A stretch of 14,262 nucleotides of DNA from an uncultured Prevotella sp. (GCA_900769055.1 CAAGFF010000028.1:1-14262), one strand, 5' to 3'; counted from the first letter of the stretch, positions 1 to 8,097 are shown. The notes: generated by a model from the letters alone, not told the origin. Program-made: numbers and translations.

Positions 1-222
1 GCTGCTGAAGGTCTGGCACAGCTGGGCTGCGGTCTCGGTGCAGGTATTGCAACAATTGGTGCTGGTTTGGGTATTGGTAAGATTGGCGGTAGCGCTATGG
101 ATGCCATAGCACGTCAGCCGGAGGCTACTGGTAAGATTCAGACAAACATGATTCTTACATCTGCCTTCGTCGAGGGTTGTGCCCTCTTCGCTATCGCAGC
201 GTGCGCATTCCTTATTAAATAG
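1..222 (+). CDS. atpE: ATP synthase F0 subunit c, C-terminal 73 residues (5' end outside window)
   Basis: This is the proteolipid that forms the rotating membrane ring of F1Fo ATP synthase. The frame is open from base 1 to the TAG at 220-222. Visible residues include the glycine-rich first helix (GAGIATIGAGLGIG), the conserved polar loop ARQPE, and a second helix with the ion-carrying carboxylate in AFVEGCALFA. The position that is the Na+ ligand Gln32 in Ilyobacter c subunits is Ile here. The residues after the key Glu are Gly-Cys rather than Ser-Thr, so this looks like a proton-type ring (inferred by hand alignment). It is followed by atpF after a 67-base gap that contains a nested hairpin. 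Only the N-terminus is missing. Confidence 0.95.
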   Translation, partial: AAEGLAQLGCGLGAGIATIGAGLGIGKIGGSAMDAIARQPEATGKIQTNMILTSAFVEGCALFAIAACAFLIK

Positions 223-231
223 TGATTGACA

Positions 232-274
232 AGTTGACGAGTTGACAAGCTGTCAACTGAATTACTCGTCAACT
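232..274 (+). repeat. Nested inverted repeats between atpE and atpF
   Basis: An 11-bp perfect inverted repeat (232-242 with 264-274, core GTTGACGAGT / ACTCGTCAAC) encloses a second one (GTTGACA at 241-247 with TGTCAAC at 251-257, 3-base loop). The two overlap by two bases, so they may be alternative folds. No U-run follows, so it is unlikely to be an efficient terminator. An intercistronic RNA element affecting stability or the high c:b expression ratio is plausible but inferred. Confidence 0.7.
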
Positions 275-289
275 AATAAAATTCATACA

Positions 290-805
290 ATGGAAAATTT
301 GCCATCAATACTTACCCCCGACCTGGGTTTGCTGTTCTGGATGCTGCTGGCGTTCCTGGTAGTCTTCTTCGTTGTTGCCAAGTACGGCTTCCCTGCCATC
401 ATCGGCATGGTTGAAGACCGCAAGCGCTACATCGACGAGAGCCTGCAGAAGGCGCACGAGGCATCGGAGCGACTGGCAAACATACAGAAAGAGGGTGAAT
501 CCATGCTTCAGGAAGCTCGACAGAAGCAGGCGCAGATATTGAAGGAGGCTGCCGAAACTCGCGACGCCATCGTGGCACAGGCACAGGAGAAGGCACGCGA
601 GGAAAGCAACCGAATCATCTCTGAGGCCAAGGGCGAAATCGAGAGCCAGAAGCAGGCTGCCATCAGCGAGATCCGCGCACATGTGGCTGAGCTGTCTGTC
701 AAGGTGGCGGAGAAGATCCTGCGCAAGGAGCTTGCCTCAGATGCCAAGCAGATGGAGACGATTGATAGGCTGTTGGATGAAGTTGCTGTAGAAGATAAAA
801 GATAA
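290..805 (+). CDS. atpF: ATP synthase F0 subunit b (peripheral stalk)
   Basis: Subunit b anchors the stator: one N-terminal membrane helix and a long cytoplasmic helix that holds F1 through delta. The predicted protein has 171 residues. One hydrophobic segment (about residues 11-37, GLLFWMLLAFLVVFFVVAKYG) is followed by a highly charged Glu/Lys/Gln/Ala helix to about residue 150, the usual layout and length. I chose the ATG at 290 (MENLPSILTPDLGLLFW) rather than the in-frame ATG at 242. The extra 16 residues would be polar, would be encoded by the hairpin, and are not expected ahead of the membrane anchor. No Shine-Dalgarno is visible before 290. atpH starts 5 bases after the stop, consistent with one transcript. 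Confidence 0.95.
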   Translation: MENLPSILTPDLGLLFWMLLAFLVVFFVVAKYGFPAIIGMVEDRKRYIDESLQKAHEASERLANIQKEGESMLQEARQKQAQILKEAAETRDAIVAQAQEKAREESNRIISEAKGEIESQKQAAISEIRAHVAELSVKVAEKILRKELASDAKQMETIDRLLDEVAVEDKR

Positions 806-810
806 CGCCT

Positions 811-1347
811 ATGGACATTGGAGTAATATCGGTAAGATACGCCCGTGCGCTGCTCAAGGCAGCCACTGACGCCAAACTCGAGGATACGGTGTATCAGGAG
901 ATGTCTGTGCTCGCCCAGAGCTACATCGACGTGCCCCGGCTGAGGTTTACGATAGACAATCCCATGCTCCCCAAGGACAAGAAGCGCAGTCTCGTCATCA
1001 CCGCCATGGGCGGAGAACCGAGCGAGCTGACGGCAAAGTTTGTCGAGCTGGTGCTGCGCGAAGACCGCGAGAGCGTGCTGCAGTTCATGGCTAATTCGTA
1101 TATCACTCTTTATAGAAAACAGAAGAACATCATCCGCGGCAAACTGACCACCGCCGTCGCAGTGTCGGATGCCACTGAGCAGAAGATGCGCAAGATGGTG
1201 GAGAGTAAGACAAAGGGAACTGTGGAATTTGAGACTGAGGTCAATCCCGAAATCATCGGTGGCTTTGTACTCGAATACGACACCTACCGTCTGGACGCCA
1301 GCGTGCAGAGCCAGCTCAGAGAGGTGCTCACACAGCTTAAAAAGTAG
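811..1347 (+). CDS. atpH: ATP synthase F1 subunit delta (OSCP homologue)
   Basis: Delta caps the alpha3beta3 head and connects it to subunit b. The 178-residue protein has the typical length. It begins with the conserved MDIGVISVRYARALLKAA segment and ends with the family signature around residues 150-170 (GGFVLEYDTYRLDASVQSQL). It lies 5 bases after atpF, and the start context GCCTATG recurs before atpG. In contrast, the gap to atpA is 276 bases and full of palindromes, whereas delta and alpha are normally nearly adjacent. Expression of alpha and gamma from the same transcript would have to pass through that structured spacer, or use an unrecognised promoter in it. Confidence 0.96.
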   Translation: MDIGVISVRYARALLKAATDAKLEDTVYQEMSVLAQSYIDVPRLRFTIDNPMLPKDKKRSLVITAMGGEPSELTAKFVELVLREDRESVLQFMANSYITLYRKQKNIIRGKLTTAVAVSDATEQKMRKMVESKTKGTVEFETEVNPEIIGGFVLEYDTYRLDASVQSQLREVLTQLKK

Positions 1348-1623
1348 TATCTCAACTTATAGGAAGTGGGAAGTTAAAGAAGTTCTCTCTTAGGAGAGCG
1401 GCAAAGCCGAAACTCTCTAAGGAGAGTGGCAAAGCCGAGCGAAGGAAGTTCTTCGACGAGCGAAGCGGCAGAGTCGAGCGAAAGAAGTTAAGGACGTATG
1501 TTCTAAACTTTGAAAATTCCTTGATGGATACGACAAGACTATTGTCTTAACATCCTTAACTTCTTTGACTTCTGAGTATTCAGTACTTCAGAAACTTGAA
1601 TAAATTAAAGTAAATAAAACAAC
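1348..1623 (+). repeat. Structured spacer between atpH and atpA: tandem palindromic 28-bp units and a long stem
   Basis: Two near-identical 28-bp units start at 1385 and 1413. Each holds a CTCTC(4)GAGAG hairpin followed by GGC-AAA-GCC. A degenerate relative follows, with CTTCG(5)CGAAG at 1451-1465. Then AAAGAAGTTAAGGA at 1481-1494 is perfectly complementary to 1553-1566, extended by TGTT 1499-1502 with AACA 1549-1552. Inside that lies AAGAC(TATT)GTCTT at 1535-1548. TTCTGA 1570-1575 pairs with TCAGAA 1588-1593 just before atpA. The last 30 bases are A/T-rich. No exact TAnnTTTG is present; TAAACTTTG at 1504-1512 has one base too many. No ORF is supported. Confidence 0.75.
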
Positions 1624-3210
<1,587 letters not shown>

Positions 3211-3216
3211 TAGCCT

Positions 3217-4191
3217 ATGCCGTCGCTAAAAGAGATAAAGACCAGGATTGCCAGCGTCAACAGCACACGTAAGATTACGAGTGCTATGAAGATGGTTGCC
3301 TCGTCTAAACTTCACCACGCACAGGTGATGATAGAAAACATGCTTCCCTATGAGACTATGCTGGAGCACATCCTCAAGACATTCCTTGCCTCTGAGGCTG
3401 ATGCTTCCAACATTTATTCCACAGAACGACCCGTAAAGAGGGTTGCCATCGTGGCTTATTCGTCAAACAGCAGTCTCTGTGGAGGATTCAATGCCAATAT
3501 CATCAAGCAGATGCAGACGGTGGCGGCCGAATATGAGGCGTTGGGCAAGGAGAACATCGTCATCTATCCTGTTGGACGAAAGGTTGCAGAGAAAGCCGCC
3601 AAGCTGGGATATGCCATTGGTGGGTCTTTCACCGATTTGGCCGATAAGCCAAACGTCAAGCAATGTATAGAACTGGCAAGAACTCTTGGCGAGAAATTCA
3701 GAAACGGTGAGATTGACAAGGTTGAGATGGTTTATCATCATTTCAAGTCAGCAGGCTCACAGATTTTGACTCGCAAGACATTCCTGCCTATCGACCTCAG
3801 CACAGAGCTTACTCGGGACCATTTCCGCGATTTGAAGTCTACGGTGGCAACTAAGGAGTCGCAAGAATATCTGCGCAAGCGCGATGCAGAGCAGGAGCGT
3901 TCTGCTACACGTATGCTTGACGGCAAGCCTCTGAACGATAACTTCATCGTAGAGCCTGATATGCGTACCGTTCTCACGGCACTCATACCAAAGCTTGCTC
4001 ACCTGATGCTCTATACGGCTCTCCTTGACAGCATTGCCAGCGAGCATGCAGCACGCATGGTTGCCATGCAGACAGCTACGGACAATGCTGACGAACTGCT
4101 CCGTGAGCTTAACTTGCAGTACAACAAGAGTCGCCAGCAGGCTATTACAAGCGAACTTCTCGACATTGTGGGTGGTACTGTGAACAATTAA
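3217..4191 (+). CDS. atpG: ATP synthase F1 subunit gamma (rotor shaft)
   Basis: Gamma is the central shaft that couples rotation of the c ring to catalysis. The N-terminal helix (MPSLKEIKTRIASVNSTRKI, then TSAMKMVASSKL) and the C-terminal helix (SEHAARMVAMQTATDNADEL, ending SELLDIVGG) are the two diagnostic strands of the coiled-coil shaft. SLCGGFNANI at about residues 86-95 is the conserved Rossmann-like segment. At 324 residues it is longer than the roughly 290 of Escherichia coli gamma; the extra length lies in the central domain (about residues 195-250). It is last in the cluster and is followed by a strong terminator. The start has no Shine-Dalgarno, only the GCCTATG context shared with atpH. 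Confidence 0.97.
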   Translation: MPSLKEIKTRIASVNSTRKITSAMKMVASSKLHHAQVMIENMLPYETMLEHILKTFLASEADASNIYSTERPVKRVAIVAYSSNSSLCGGFNANIIKQMQTVAAEYEALGKENIVIYPVGRKVAEKAAKLGYAIGGSFTDLADKPNVKQCIELARTLGEKFRNGEIDKVEMVYHHFKSAGSQILTRKTFLPIDLSTELTRDHFRDLKSTVATKESQEYLRKRDAEQERSATRMLDGKPLNDNFIVEPDMRTVLTALIPKLAHLMLYTALLDSIASEHAARMVAMQTATDNADELLRELNLQYNKSRQQAITSELLDIVGGTVNN

Positions 4192-4222
4192 TCCCACCAC
4201 GCAGTGTGAGAATACATAAATT

Positions 4223-4263
4223 AAGGAGCCGCTACCAGGATTATATTATGGTAGCGGCTCCTT
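4223..4263. terminator. Strong intrinsic terminator after atpG
   Basis: A 14-bp perfect stem (AAGGAGCCGCTACC at 4223-4236 with 4250-4263), 13-base loop, GC-rich core, ending in a short run of T (4262-4265) on the plus strand and A/T on the other side. It lies 32 bases after the atpG stop, between convergent atpG and the META-domain gene, so it can serve both. Confidence 0.9.
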
Positions 4264-4321
4264 TTGCAACTTATATGAACGGGATGGACATCTTGCAAAG
4301 AACGACAGGAAGACCATCGTT

Positions 4322-4392
4322 ACTTATTGTGGGGCAAGAATTATTTCTTCTTTGCAACTTATTGTGGGGCAAGAATTATTTCTTCTTTGCAA
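4322..4392. repeat. 35-bp perfect tandem duplication covering the 3' end of the META-domain gene
   Basis: 4322-4356 and 4357-4391 are identical, with one further matching base at 4392. Read on the minus strand, the gene-proximal copy holds the last codons (AKKK) and stop of the META-domain gene plus 19 bases of flank. The distal copy repeats the same codons and stop outside the gene. It has the form of a slippage or unequal-exchange duplication. No coding change results, because the first stop is kept. Confidence 0.95.
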
Positions 4393-4801
4393 GCTCTATA
4401 ACGGCATTGCCCTTCTCGTTTGTAAGCAGCAGGTTACCCTTCTTGTCCACCTTGAAAGTCTTTACCTTCTGCAATGCTTCCAGAACCATGGTTTCTGTAG
4501 TCATATCCTTGCACATCATCCGTGTGCTTCCCATTTTGCTAAGGTCAAGAACGTTGTTGGCATCGATGTCAAACGAGCCTGTAAGCCTATTACATCCCGT
4601 GCTTCCGTACACACTTTTCTTAGCTGTGTCAAAGCCAAGGAAAGCCTCGTTCTCGCTAAGCGACTTGTCTATGCTTTTTCCCTCGATTTTCTCAATGTTC
4701 CACTCTCCGTTTAGTGCTGCAAGCGAAGTTGTCTTTTCGGCAGTGGAGCATGAAGCCAATAATGTTGCAGCCATTGCTGCATAAAAGATGTTTTTGTTCA
4801 T
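4376..4801 (-). CDS. META-domain (HslJ-like) lipoprotein
   Basis: The 141-residue protein begins with a lipoprotein signal peptide (MNKNIFYAAMAATLLASC, lipobox LLAS-C with the lipidated Cys at 18). One META domain follows: LNGEWNIEKIEGK at about 30-42, STGCNRLTGSFDID at 67-80 and TRMMCKDMTTE at 93-103. HslJ of E. coli, the best-known member, is a heat-inducible envelope protein linked to novobiocin resistance; the molecular function of the domain is unclear. I chose the ATG at 4801 because an upstream in-frame ATG (4840) would bury the signal peptide behind 13 polar residues and lies above the -7 box. The gene stands alone, with its own promoter. Its 3' end is tandemly duplicated. Confidence 0.9.
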   Translation of the reverse strand: MNKNIFYAAMAATLLASCSTAEKTTSLAALNGEWNIEKIEGKSIDKSLSENEAFLGFDTAKKSVYGSTGCNRLTGSFDIDANNVLDLSKMGSTRMMCKDMTTETMVLEALQKVKTFKVDKKGNLLLTNEKGNAVIELAKKK

Positions 4802-4828
4802 GTTATCGTCATATTTAAAATTCACATG

Positions 4829-4836
4829 CAAAGGTA
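4829..4836 (-). promoter_or_regulatory. Bacteroidetes -7 box for the META-domain gene
   Basis: The minus strand reads TACCTTTG, an exact match to TAnnTTTG, 27 bases before the chosen ATG. No good -33 TTTG is visible at the expected distance. It supports the start at 4801 over 4840. Confidence 0.65.
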
Positions 4837-4915
4837 TCAATAATATTCCTTATTCTCTAACCTTTTATGTCTTTTTCCAATTCTCTCAATATTTTTATGT
4901 TAGGATAATCTAAAC

Positions 4916-4947
4916 CCTTATAACCTCATAACCTCACAACCTTACTA
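4916..4947. repeat. Degenerate octamer repeat
   Basis: Four units in tandem: CCTTATAA, CCTCATAA, CCTCACAA, CCTTACTA. It is a short low-complexity spacer repeat between rpmA and the META-domain gene, with no coding potential. Confidence 0.7.
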
Positions 4948-4953
4948 ATGCAG

Positions 4954-4989
4954 GAATGCCAACTCCACTTGCTTGTGGAATTGGCATTC
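4954..4989 (-). terminator. Hairpin after rpmA, probable terminator
   Basis: Stem of 9 + 5 bp with one mismatch (4954-4962 with 4981-4989; 4964-4968 with 4975-4979) and a 6-base loop, 35 bases past the rpmA stop on the minus strand. The minus-strand flank lacks a U-run; the T-rich flank is on the plus side (4990-5001). It is therefore a good hairpin but an imperfect intrinsic terminator for rplU-rpmA. Confidence 0.55.
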
Positions 4990-5024
4990 TGTTGTTTGTT
5001 TGGAATAAGTTTGGATATTAATAT

Positions 5025-5315
5025 TTATGCCTCAGCTTTCTTTGTTTTCTCGGCATATACCTCTGGAGAGAGAACTGAGACAGTGCTCTTGTCGCGACGT
5101 CCTTTGTGGAAGTAAACGATACCATCGGTAAGAGCATACAGAGTGTCGTCCTTGCCCTGTGCTACACCTTCACCAGGAAAGTGCTTGTTACCACGCTGGC
5201 GAACGATGATGTTGCCTGCAATGATTGACTGGCCACCCCAGATTTTAACGCCTAATCTTTGTGAAGCTGATTCACGGCCGTTCTTAGAACTACCTACACC
5301 TTTTTTATGTGCCAT
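5025..5315 (-). CDS. rpmA: 50S ribosomal protein L27 (bL27)
   Basis: L27 reaches the peptidyl-transferase centre with its N-terminal tail and helps place tRNA. The 96-residue protein starts MAHKKGVGSSKNGRESASQR, the mature-type N-terminus with no Firmicutes-style cleaved extension. It continues with the conserved RLGVKIWGGQ, GNIIVRQRG and FHKGRRDKSTVSV segments. The C-terminus is about 10 residues longer than in E. coli. It follows rplU by 15 bases, the usual L21-L27 pair. Those 15 bases carry AAGGAGG with 8 bases to the ATG, an ideal Shine-Dalgarno and unusual for this phylum. Confidence 0.97.
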   Translation of the reverse strand: MAHKKGVGSSKNGRESASQRLGVKIWGGQSIIAGNIIVRQRGNKHFPGEGVAQGKDDTLYALTDGIVYFHKGRRDKSTVSVLSPEVYAEKTKKAEA

Positions 5316-5323
5316 TCTGAATT

Positions 5324-5330
5324 CCTCCTT
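5324..5330 (-). promoter_or_regulatory. Strong Shine-Dalgarno of rpmA
   Basis: The minus strand reads AAGGAGG, with 8 bases between it and the rpmA ATG. It sits in the 15-base gap after rplU and touches the rplU stop codon. None of the other starts I examined in this window has a comparable site. Confidence 0.8.
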
Positions 5331-5648
5331 TTAAGCGATTACTTGTTTGATTTCTACTTCTGTGAACTGTGCGCGGTGTCCGTTCTTCTTGCGATAGTCC
5401 TTGCGGCGCTTCATCTTGAAGACGATGACCTTGTCACCCTTTACCAGCGGGTTCACAACTTCAACTACTACCTTTGCTCCACTTACAGTAGGGGCACCAA
5501 CTGTGACAGTTCCGTTGTTGTCAACGAGCAGAACCTTGTCAAATTCAACAGTCTTACCAGCCTCTGCATCTTTAAGGCGGTTAACGAAGAGCTTCTTGCC
5601 CTCCTCAACTTTGAACTGTTGACCGTTAATTTCTACAATTGCGTACAT
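5331..5648 (-). CDS. rplU: 50S ribosomal protein L21 (bL21)
   Basis: L21 binds 23S rRNA in the large subunit. The 105 residues match the family in length and pattern: MYAIVEINGQQFKVEEGKKL at the start, GAPTVSGAKVVVEVV in the middle, and the basic FKMKRRKDYRKKNGHRAQFT segment at about 77-96 that contacts rRNA. It is first in the rplU-rpmA transcript. There is no Shine-Dalgarno; the start is preceded by A/T-rich bases. Upstream lie a perfect -7 box and a leader of about 80 bases with competing hairpins, suggesting control of both proteins at the leader (inferred). Confidence 0.97.
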   Translation of the reverse strand: MYAIVEINGQQFKVEEGKKLFVNRLKDAEAGKTVEFDKVLLVDNNGTVTVGAPTVSGAKVVVEVVNPLVKGDKVIVFKMKRRKDYRKKNGHRAQFTEVEIKQVIA

Positions 5649-5727
5649 TAATTAAATTATAAAAACGGGTTTTTCCGTAAGGCGAACAGCGTTTGCTGTC
5701 ACTTTTTCGAGCCTCCACGGACTAAAT
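5649..5727 (-). promoter_or_regulatory. Structured leader of rplU-rpmA with two exclusive folds
   Basis: Read on the minus strand from the expected start near 5727. Fold A pairs CCGT (5717-5720) with ACGG (5675-5678), and AGGC (5711-5714) with GCCT (5680-5683). It encloses an ACAGC(AAAC)GCTGT hairpin (5699-5686). Fold B pairs the same ACGG with CCGT (5668-5665) over a 6-base loop, directly followed by TTTTT (5665-5661). Fold B resembles a small terminator and fold A an antiterminator, as in attenuation, but the fold B stem is only 4 bp. Ribosomal protein operons are often autoregulated through such leaders. Confidence 0.5.
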
Positions 5728-5733
5728 CGGGCG

Positions 5734-5741
5734 CAAAGTTA
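5734..5741 (-). promoter_or_regulatory. Bacteroidetes -7 box for rplU-rpmA
   Basis: The minus strand reads TAACTTTG, exact for TAnnTTTG, about 86 bases before the rplU start. It lies between the relA stop and rplU, so the ribosomal genes need not depend on relA transcription. The -33 region is not recognisable. Confidence 0.75.
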
Positions 5742-5809
5742 CTAAATTTTGCTGACTTGATGGTATGGGAACAGTACTGGTCTTGAGAGTTTTAAGAATG
5801 TTTAACAGC

Positions 5810-8026
5810 TTATAGCCTCGTAACCTGTTTCACGCCCTTCACTTGTTGCAGTTTCTTGATGATGGAGTTAAGTCTTGTAACATCCTCAAGCTGCACGACG
5901 AGGTTGCCACGGAACAGTCCGTCGTTGCTGTCGATGTTTATAGACCTCATGATGATTTTCTCTTCTTTAGAGATTATTGAGGTGATGTTGTTGACTATTC
6001 CAATATCATCGTTGCCAATTACCCTGAGCGTAATGGCATATTGTCCGTTGCCTTTGCCGCTCCAGCGGGCTTTCACCACCCTGTAGCCGAAGCGTCGGTA
6101 GAGTTCCGGAGCATTAGGGCAGTCGGTGCGATGAATCTTTATACCACCAGAGACGGTGACAAAGCCAAAGATGGAGTCACCATAGATTGGCCGGCAGCAT
6201 TGAGCCAGCGTGTAGTCGATGCCCATGAGGTTACGGTCGATGATGAGAGCATCATCATTTTGCCGTGCCATATCCTCAACGGGGTTTTCGTATTCGAACT
6301 CCTCGGCAGAGCGTGTGGGTTTCAGTTGTCCCGTATTGAGTGTCTGGTCACGAATTTGCAGATACTTCTCTATTACGGCATTGGGGTCAAGCTTCTCGTC
6401 GGCAATCTGCTTGTAGAAATCGCTCTGCTCCCTGAAGCCCATCTTGGTAATGAGCTGTCCCATGATGCTCTCCTCGGGTTCTATTTTCCTGTTCTTGAAC
6501 CTTCGCTCCAGCAGTTCCTTGGCCAGGAGACCTTCTTTCTTCTGTGTTTCCTTCAGGGCGAGCCTTATTTTTGCCTTTGCCCTTGATGTCTTCACGATGT
6601 TCAGCCAGTCGCGCTTGGGTTTCTGGTTAGACTGGGTGATAATCTCAACGGTGTCACCAGAGTTAAGCTGTTGCCTGAAAGGCACAACTTTACCATTAAT
6701 ACGTCCACCTACGCAGCTGTTGCCCACACCTGTATGTATATGGTAGGCAAAGTCGAGCACAGTTGCTCCCTTTGGGAACTTTATGAGGTCACCTTTGGGA
6801 GTGAAAATGAATACCTCGTCATCATAGAGGTCCATCTTGAACTGGTCCATTACCTCCAGGTCGTCGCCAGCCTCAAGTGCCGAGCGTATGTTTGCCAGCC
6901 ATTGGTCTATGTTGCTCTCGCTCTTTATACCCTTGTATCTCCAGTGAGCGGCAAGACCATGCTCAGCAATGTCGTCCATGCGCTCAGTCCTAATCTGCAC
7001 TTCCACCCATTTGTTGTCTGGGCCAAGAACAGTAATGTGCAAGCTCTCATAACCGTTTGATTTAGGAACAGACAGCCAGTCGCGCAGACGCTTAGGATTG
7101 GGCTGATACATGTCTGTGACTATTGAGAAAGCCTGCCAGCATTGCATTTTCTCCAGTTTAAGTGGTGAGTCGATGATGATGCGAATGGCGAAGAGGTCGT
7201 ATATGCCCTCGAAGCCGCACTTCTGCTTCTTCATCTTCTGCCATATAGAGTGGATGCTCTTCGTCCTGCCTTTCATGTGGAAATGCAGTCCAGCCTCCTC
7301 AAGGTTTTGCTGAATTGGTTTTATGAATTTCTCTATGTATGCGTCCCTTGAGCGCTTGGTGGCATTGAGCTTCTCCTTAATCATGTAGTAAGCGTCATGC
7401 TCAAGATATTTTAGCGACAAGTCCTCCAGCTCGCTCTTCAACTTGTAAAGTCCCAGTTTGTGCGCCAGTGGGGCATACAGGTAGCTTGCCTCCTCGCTGA
7501 CCTGCCTCTGTGCCTCGACATTTGGCGTGTCCTTTATCTGCCTCATCATGTTAACCCTGTCAGCAATCATGATGAGTATAACCCTCATGTCCTCAGCAAA
7601 GGACAGCAGCAGATTGCGGAAATTCTCGCTTTCCACCACGGGATTCTTGCGGTACAGGCTCTGCACCTTTATAAGTCCGTTAATTATATTGGCAACGCTC
7701 TGACCGAAGTCAGCCTCTATGTTGTCGAGTCCCAGCATGTCATGCTGCACGCAGTTGTAGAGTATTACCGCAATGGCTCCGTCGCGTTTCAGTCCTATCT
7801 CGTGTGTGGCTATCTCGGCAGTTTGCAATGCGTGCAGTATGGGGTTCAGTCCGAAGATGTCCCTTTGTATCTTGTTTTCCGATATTGCATGTATGATATG
7901 CTCGTGCAGTTTTCGCTCATCACCAGGCTTCAAAGTGTCGCCGATGTCCTCTTTCAGTCTTGCGAGAATGGCAAGTGCCTCGTTCTTCTCGTTCTGCGTA
8001 AATTCGAATGTCTGCTCCATAATCAT
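5810..8026 (-). CDS. relA: Long RelA/SpoT homologue, (p)ppGpp synthetase with degenerate hydrolase site
   Basis: This enzyme makes the stringent-response alarmone (p)ppGpp from ATP and GDP/GTP. The 738-residue protein has the full long-RSH layout. The N-terminal HD-like domain (about 40-200) is followed by a synthetase domain with GRTKSIHSIWQKM (253-265), IYDLFAIR (275-282), NGYESLH (324-330) and VEVQIRT (341-347). A TGS domain (about 404-465), a Cys/His zinc motif (CC at 610-611, H632, C636) and an ACT domain (about 664-738) complete it. The hydrolase motif normally written HDVVED reads YNCVQH at 90-95, so the metal-binding His-Asp pair and the Glu-Asp are gone. The synthetase loop KRLRD resembles the RXKD form of bifunctional enzymes rather than RelA-type EXDD. 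The ATG at 8020 (M3) is an alternative start. Confidence 0.92.
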   Translation of the reverse strand: MIMEQTFEFTQNEKNEALAILARLKEDIGDTLKPGDERKLHEHIIHAISENKIQRDIFGLNPILHALQTAEIATHEIGLKRDGAIAVILYNCVQHDMLGLDNIEADFGQSVANIINGLIKVQSLYRKNPVVESENFRNLLLSFAEDMRVILIMIADRVNMMRQIKDTPNVEAQRQVSEEASYLYAPLAHKLGLYKLKSELEDLSLKYLEHDAYYMIKEKLNATKRSRDAYIEKFIKPIQQNLEEAGLHFHMKGRTKSIHSIWQKMKKQKCGFEGIYDLFAIRIIIDSPLKLEKMQCWQAFSIVTDMYQPNPKRLRDWLSVPKSNGYESLHITVLGPDNKWVEVQIRTERMDDIAEHGLAAHWRYKGIKSESNIDQWLANIRSALEAGDDLEVMDQFKMDLYDDEVFIFTPKGDLIKFPKGATVLDFAYHIHTGVGNSCVGGRINGKVVPFRQQLNSGDTVEIITQSNQKPKRDWLNIVKTSRAKAKIRLALKETQKKEGLLAKELLERRFKNRKIEPEESIMGQLITKMGFREQSDFYKQIADEKLDPNAVIEKYLQIRDQTLNTGQLKPTRSAEEFEYENPVEDMARQNDDALIIDRNLMGIDYTLAQCCRPIYGDSIFGFVTVSGGIKIHRTDCPNAPELYRRFGYRVVKARWSGKGNGQYAITLRVIGNDDIGIVNNITSIISKEEKIIMRSINIDSNDGLFRGNLVVQLEDVTRLNSIIKKLQQVKGVKQVTRL

Positions 8027-8039
8027 AGAAATTTGAGCA

Positions 8040-8047
8040 CAAAGTTA
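8040..8047 (-). promoter_or_regulatory. -7 box of relA
   Basis: The minus strand reads TAACTTTG, exact for TAnnTTTG. It ends 13 bases before the relA ATG at 8026, so the mRNA leader would be only several bases long. It sits 42 bases from the divergent box of the DUF4301 gene. Confidence 0.7.
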
Positions 8048-8089
8048 GTGTTTTTCGTCGAATTATTTCTTTTTTTCAGAAAAACTAAC

Positions 8090-8097
8090 TATATTTG
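8090..8097 (+). promoter_or_regulatory. -7 box of the DUF4301 gene
   Basis: TATATTTG matches TAnnTTTG. Transcription would start near 8104. That rules out the in-frame ATG at 8095 as the translation start and favours 8131 (or 8122/8125). Confidence 0.65.

Noticed and set aside
1..222. Na+-dependent c ring
   Set aside because: Hand alignment puts Ile at the Gln32 position and Gly-Cys after the key Glu, so the Na+ ligand set of Ilyobacter is absent.
1504..1512. TAAACTTTG as a promoter for atpA
   Set aside because: It has three bases between TA and TTTG instead of two, and no -33 element is at the proper distance.
4206..4784. Plus-strand open frame of 192 codons over the META-domain gene
   Set aside because: It begins inside the atpG terminator, crosses the 35-bp duplication and lies antisense to a gene with a clear lipobox and domain motifs. 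Its protein resembles nothing recognisable.
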